Source of the DNA: a bacterium
GTDB lineage: Bacteria; JAJRZV01
Assembly (NCBI GenBank): GCA_024275095.1
Contig: JAJRZV010000123.1
Location: 1-53,510, forward strand
DNA length: 53,510 nucleotides
Reading direction: 5' to 3'
Below are positions 52,170-53,510 of this stretch, piece after piece (the first letter of the stretch is position 1; every line of letters begins with the position of its first letter). Below the pieces are notes generated by a model. The model worked only from the letters and a program-made list of their open reading frames with translations. It had not been told where the DNA came from and ran no database searches. Made by a program: the position numbers and the translations under genes.

Positions 52170-53086
52170 GAACGGAAGAGCGAGAAAAACGTCCTGCGCC
52201 TTTTTTTCTGTTCCATGCACTTTCTTACTTCGTCCACCTTTTCCACGGCCGCCTCATATCCCCGACTGATACATTCCTTTGCCCGACCGTAGTCAGCCCA
52301 GTGTATATCTCCAACCCTGGGCCGCAATACAACATTCGCATCGCGCAAAAGAAGGTCTTTTACGTTCATTCTCACCATCTCGTATGATCTCAGAAGGATG
52401 TTAATACCTCTCATAAGCTCTTCCGGTTCCTCTGCTTCCTTTGATACATCCACCCCCACAACAATGTCCGGATGCGAGTTTAATAACGGTTTAATAGGCA
52501 CGAGGTGCAACCAGCCCCCATCCACCAAGAGTAACCCGTTCCATTTTACAGGAGGGAATATTCCGGGAATCGCGCTGCTGGCCTTAACCGCAAGCCTCAT
52601 GGAACCGGAGGTGAAAATGATTTCTTTGCCCTTCAAAATATCAAATGCCACAGCCATAAAAGGCAAACGTGTCTCTTCTATATTCACATTGGGTACCATG
52701 CCTGAAATCAGAAAATCAAAAATTTCTTCATCCACCATCGAAAGTTTTCTGACGGATGTAGTGTACACAATTCCCTTGCGGAGAGTTTGACGTACATTGT
52801 AAAAAAAACCATCCTTCTCTCCCTCGCGTGACTGCTGGATAAAACCAACTTTGATTTTTCTCATGGCCTCACTTGATATGAAGCTCATGAGCCTCTTCTC
52901 AACCACACGAGCATCGGTAAACACGCAATAATTGCCCCCTACAATGGCTCCTGCACTCGAGCCTGCGATCACATGTACAGGTATTCCTTCGTCCTCAAAA
53001 GCCTTCAAAACGCCTATGTGTGCAAAACCCCTTACCCCACCCCCACCAAGCGCCAGACCAATTTTCGGGCTGGAAGTTTGAGGCAT
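52166..53086 (-). CDS. Patatin-like phospholipase
   Basis: The 306-residue protein has the oxyanion glycines in LALGGGGVRGFAHIG (11-25), the nucleophile Ser44 in the GSSAG elbow and the catalytic Asp in LLVDGGWL near residue 190. This is a bacterial RssA-type lipase. No signal peptide is present, so it is probably cytoplasmic or membrane peripheral. Its ATG overlaps the stop of the upstream HTH gene (TAATG). Its role with rluD and pgeF is unclear and the cluster may be only transcriptional. Confidence 0.88.
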   Translation of the reverse strand: MPQTSSPKIGLALGGGGVRGFAHIGVLKAFEDEGIPVHVIAGSSAGAIVGGNYCVFTDARVVEKRLMSFISSEAMRKIKVGFIQQSREGEKDGFFYNVRQTLRKGIVYTTSVRKLSMVDEEIFDFLISGMVPNVNIEETRLPFMAVAFDILKGKEIIFTSGSMRLAVKASSAIPGIFPPVKWNGLLLVDGGWLHLVPIKPLLNSHPDIVVGVDVSKEAEEPEELMRGINILLRSYEMVRMNVKDLLLRDANVVLRPRVGDIHWADYGRAKECISRGYEAAVEKVDEVRKCMEQKKRRRTFFSLFRS

Positions 53087-53510
53087 TAAACTTCTCTCTC
53101 TCTTACCAGTGTTTCAAATCCCTTAACAATTTCATTGTCAGGGATTTGCAAAAAACGGCAATATTGCTTGATTAATCCCTTCAGGTAAACCCATTCGGGT
53201 AATCTTTCTATCTCTTCCTGTTCCAGTGCCTCGATAACCCCCACGGAGATCCGGGTCTGCATGTGCACATCCTTTACAGCAAGTCCTTTTTCTTCCCTGG
53301 CTCGCCTCAGCGTTACCCCAGGCCCCTCGGATGCTCCAACAGACACCTCCCTTCTTTCCCCAGGAACAGCATCCAGGAATCCCCTGCGGGACTTTACCAG
53401 ATACTGATCGTAAAAATATTTGCAGCGTTCATCACTGAGTATCTCATAAGCCATTGTTGCCCGGGCGTTGAATTCTTCTCTTTCTCTCTCTGTCATTAAA
53501 AAATACGTAA
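53086..53510 (-). CDS. J-domain remnant/RodZ-type helix-turn-helix protein, cut by the window edge
   Basis: The visible frame runs beyond 53510. The first residues (EEFNARATMAYEILSDER, FYDQYL) resemble helices III and IV of a DnaJ domain. The HPD loop would be upstream and outside the window. After a linker, residues from about 62 give VTLRRAREEKGLAVKDVHMQTRISVGVIEALEQ and WVYLKGLIKQYCRFLQI, the RodZ/HTH_25-type domain. A J-domain joined to this HTH is unusual. The ATG at 53496 may be internal, because the frame stays open upstream (TYFL precedes it). Confidence 0.65.
   Translation of the reverse strand, partial: TYFLMTEREREEFNARATMAYEILSDERCKYFYDQYLVKSRRGFLDAVPGERREVSVGASEGPGVTLRRAREEKGLAVKDVHMQTRISVGVIEALEQEEIERLPEWVYLKGLIKQYCRFLQIPDNEIVKGFETLVREREV

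Noticed and set aside
1-53510. CRISPR arrays, insertion sequences, prophage or attachment sites
   Set aside because: I found no regularly spaced direct repeats, transposase or integrase motifs, or phage genes.

Overview
The window reads as a piece of chromosome from a diderm (Gram-negative) bacterium with densely packed genes. Evidence for an outer membrane includes a TolC-type efflux protein, several lipoprotein signal peptides, an RND pump and a 3005-residue protein ending in a beta-barrel-like region with a terminal aromatic residue. The multiheme cytochrome lipoprotein, DUF4388/TPR protein and dickkopf-like and FG-GAP-like surface protein recall Desulfobacterota or Myxococcota, but no rRNA or tRNA is present and I cannot fix the taxon. 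Many neighbouring genes overlap by 1-4 bases (ATGA or TAATG), so translational coupling looks common.

Layout. 1-3.6 kb (+): a radical SAM-GNAT fusion, an AIR-synthase-like protein and a second radical SAM gene broken by an in-frame TAA. This resembles the Nit1-type cluster (MSMEG_0568, Sll0786 and Sll0787 families), but no nitrilase is visible. 3.6-14.8 kb (-): a giant beta-helix/DUF11/SdrD-B/OmpA/barrel protein, then RlmE and a TPR protein. 15.1-19.1 kb (-): an operon of FabI, sirtuin, ApbE lipoprotein and a 2Fe-2S/ASKHA corrinoid-activator-like protein. 19.3-20.0 kb (+): a small protein and a decayed nucleotidyltransferase. 20.3-26.3 kb (+): TetR regulator, TolC, membrane fusion protein and an RND permease split by a frame change, with a palindromic operator candidate over the promoter. 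26.4-33.5 kb (-): DUF4388-TPR protein, then an operon of nucleoside phosphorylase, glycosyltransferase, ParB-like protein, spore photoproduct lyase-like radical SAM protein and PriA. 33.7-40.9 kb (+): a complete phosphate module, phoB-phoR and pstS-pstC-pstA-pstB-phoU, with TTAAC repeats at 11-bp spacing before phoB and pstS.

40.9-43.5 kb: a GH5 lipoprotein (-) coupled to a multiply frameshifted DUF362 remnant, and on the + strand a C-terminal gene fragment with no start. 43.7-50.6 kb (+): a 968-aa FG-GAP/PQQ-like lipoprotein, a possibly structured RNA spacer, an alpha/alpha-toroid-like unknown protein, and a redox set of GMC oxidoreductase, gluconate-dehydrogenase subunit-3-like protein and a seven-haem-motif cytochrome lipoprotein. 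50.5-53.5 kb (-): an overlapping run of a J-domain/RodZ-HTH protein (cut by the window edge), patatin phospholipase, RluD-type pseudouridine synthase and PgeF.

Four genes are interrupted (second radical SAM, nucleotidyltransferase, RND permease, DUF362). These may be true decay, or single-base errors in a draft assembly. The most promising little-described systems are the radical SAM-GNAT/AIR-synthase cluster, the giant outer-membrane protein operon, and the GMC/multiheme-cytochrome redox set with its Fe-S-like cysteine cluster.
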